Below, piece after piece: positions 62,673 through 64,000 of a DNA stretch of 64,000 bases. This stretch comes from Elusimicrobiota bacterium (GTDB taxonomy: Bacteria > Elusimicrobiota > Elusimicrobia > FEN-1173): the NCBI GenBank assembly GCA_016722575.1, contig JADKIY010000002.1:682001-746000 (forward strand), given 5' to 3'. The notes under the pieces were generated by a model. The model ran no database searches. It was not told the origin of the DNA and worked only from the letters and a program-made list of their open reading frames with translations. The translations under genes and the position numbers were made by a program. Every line of letters begins with the position of its first letter. The stretch's first letter is position 1.

Positions 62673-64000
62673 TTACCGTTGGAGCAGGGACAGGACGCTT
62701 TGCGGCGATTGGTTGGCTTGGGCCAACATGGCCGTGGCGGATTGAACCAGGATCTGCCACTTCGTGTAGCTCGCCATTTCGCTCGCCATGTCCACGTCGC
62801 GGACCCGGGATTCCGAGGCCGTTACGTTTTCCAGAGCCACGTTGAGGCTGTTGATTTTCGTTTCCAACGTGTATTTCTGGATGGACCCCAACTGCGCGCG
62901 GGCCGTGGAGACGTCGGAGATGGCTTCGTCCACAATGGCCAGGGCCGTGGTGGGATCCGTCGCCAGGGCGTTCGCCGCTCCGGCGATGATCGAGTTCAGC
63001 CCCGCGGCGCCGCCGGCCGTGGTGCCCAGAGACGAGGCGCGCACGTCGGTGATGCTGGTCGTCACGGTGTCGGACGCTTCGGAGCCGACCTGGAAGGTCA
63101 ACCCGCCCGCTTCCACCGAGAACGCGTTCGCGTAAGTCGCGACGGCGTTGCCCGCCGTGGTGACCGCGACCGCGGTGCCCGCGTAGGCCGTACCGGTGTT
63201 GGCGGTGAGGGTCAAACCGCTGCCGGTCGCCCCTTGGCCGTTGATCGTTCCGGCGATGTCGCTGCCGGCGTCGGTGCTGAAACCGCCCGCGCCGAACAGG
63301 TTGCTGGAGGCGTCGTTGATCGAAACGCTGTAAGCCGACCCGTAGTTGTTGTGCCGCACGGCGACGAAGTTACCGCTCGCCACGGCGGTCAGGCTCAACC
63401 CGTTGGAGGCGAAGCCCGCGTTCAACTGGCTGATGACGGCCGCTTGGTCGGAACCCGCGGTGATGGTGATGTCCGCGCCGTTCACGTTCACGGTCCCGCC
63501 GGGGGCGGTGCCGCCCACCAAGTCCACGTCGCCCGTCAGAACGCCCTGGGTGGCGGCGGTCCCGACGGCGAAGGTCACCAAGTTCGTCCCGGCCGGGGCG
63601 GAAGTGCCCGCCGTGACCGAAGAGATCGCGGTCGCGTTCAACACGACGCCGCGGTTGGACAGGGACCCGTTGAGCAGGTTTTTTCCGCCGAAGGTGGTGT
63701 TGTTGGCGATTTTGTTCAAGGCCGCGACGGCCTCGTCCACCTGGGACTGGTCGGCCGCGATGGCCGTCGAGTCCACGACGCCCGAGTTCTTGGCGTGCAG
63801 GACCAAGGACCGGATTTCGTTCAAGATGGAATGCATTTCCTGCATGGCGCCTTCCCCGGTTTGAATCATCGAGGCGGCGTCCTGCGTGTTGCGGACGGCT
63901 TGTTTGAGACCGGTGATCTGGGCCCGCAGTTGCTCGGACAACACCAGTCCGGCCGGGTCGTCCCCGGCTTTATTGATGCGGAGACCGCTGGACAGTTTCT
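62673..64000 (-). CDS. fliC: Flagellin (N-terminus beyond the window)
   Basis: Partial gene; about 442 codons are visible and the first ~35 residues are missing. At the window edge the frame reads LSSGLRINKAGDDPAGL, the conserved D0/D1 helix start. D1 follows (AASMIQTGEGAMQEMHSILNEIRSL). A variable Ala/Thr/Gly-rich D2/D3 lies in the middle, and the C-terminal D1/D0 closes with SRVRDVDMASEMASYTKWQIL and LAQANQSPQSVLSLLQR. Secreted by the flagellar type III system with FliS. The Cys-free, Asn/Thr/Ala-rich middle is normal for surface-exposed flagellin. An in-frame ATG at 63944 is internal, not the start. Confidence 0.96.
   Translation of the reverse strand, partial: KLSSGLRINKAGDDPAGLVLSEQLRAQITGLKQAVRNTQDAASMIQTGEGAMQEMHSILNEIRSLVLHAKNSGVVDSTAIAADQSQVDEAVAALNKIANNTTFGGKNLLNGSLSNRGVVLNATAISSVTAGTSAPAGTNLVTFAVGTAATQGVLTGDVDLVGGTAPGGTVNVNGADITITAGSDQAAVISQLNAGFASNGLSLTAVASGNFVAVRHNNYGSAYSVSINDASSNLFGAGGFSTDAGSDIAGTINGQGATGSGLTLTANTGTAYAGTAVAVTTAGNAVATYANAFSVEAGGLTFQVGSEASDTVTTSITDVRASSLGTTAGGAAGLNSIIAGAANALATDPTTALAIVDEAISDVSTARAQLGSIQKYTLETKINSLNVALENVTASESRVRDVDMASEMASYTKWQILVQSATAMLAQANQSPQSVLSLLQR

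Noticed and set aside
60137..62845. Plus-strand open frame of 902 codons
   Set aside because: Antisense to fliD, with biased composition and no recognisable domain.

Overview
The window is GC-rich, gene-dense bacterial chromosome (roughly two thirds G+C by eye), and almost every gene is on the minus strand. Gram-negative traits are clear: outer-membrane barrels, an ExbB/ExbD/TonB set, and squalene-synthase homologues HpnC and HpnD. There is also a flagellum, a type IV pilin-like protein, class I FbaB aldolase, PPi-dependent phosphofructokinase, FlgD-like Ig domains on surface proteins and a 4,851-residue multidomain protein. This mix points to an uncultured phylum such as Elusimicrobiota or Omnitrophota. 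The assignment is an inference; no rRNA or marker set is present to settle it. Three promoters close to the sigma-70 consensus with 17-bp spacers and several GC-rich hairpin terminators delimit transcription units.

Layout. 1-9 kb is housekeeping: a helicase N-terminus, RlmD, an LTA-synthase-like sulfatase, a thioesterase, PFP, FbaB, AccA and a small outer-membrane protein. 9-15.8 kb holds a pterin dehydratase, an ABC-F ATPase, tRNA-Pro followed by an unusual tandem array derived from its own 3' part, a diguanylate cyclase, a YceI/b561-like pair and an MFS transporter. 15.7-30.3 kb is one compact operon whose genes mostly overlap by 4 bp. It encodes two related Ig-like surface proteins (one of 1,922 residues), a PorV-like barrel, a 1,011-residue TPR protein, ExbB, two ExbD, a TonB split by a frame change, and a FlgD/OmpA-like periplasmic protein. 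I read it as a candidate proton-motive-force-driven system for exporting or anchoring surface protein.

30.6-45.1 kb is a single open frame of 4,851 codons. It combines a ChaN/TraB-like domain, a zinc deaminase, two membrane modules, a tandem ~500-residue repeat, an NDK-like domain, an inositol-phosphatase-like domain, two HAD domains, a fold-type-II PLP enzyme and an HExxH segment. 45.2-50.5 kb carries a UDP-sugar epimerase, a zinc-ribbon membrane protein, RdgB, a metallo-beta-lactamase-fold protein, GAPDH and a response regulator.

50.5-57.6 kb is mixed-strand: ValS, an orphan pilin, HpnD/HpnC, two small unknown genes, tRNA-Lys, endonuclease V and tRNA-Glu. 57.6-64 kb returns to the minus strand with a hybrid histidine kinase followed by FliS, FliD (with a discoidin-like insertion) and flagellin, whose N-terminus runs off the window. 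Three possible frame or start problems (RlmD, TonB, pilin) lie at homopolymer runs, so assembly error must be separated from biology there.
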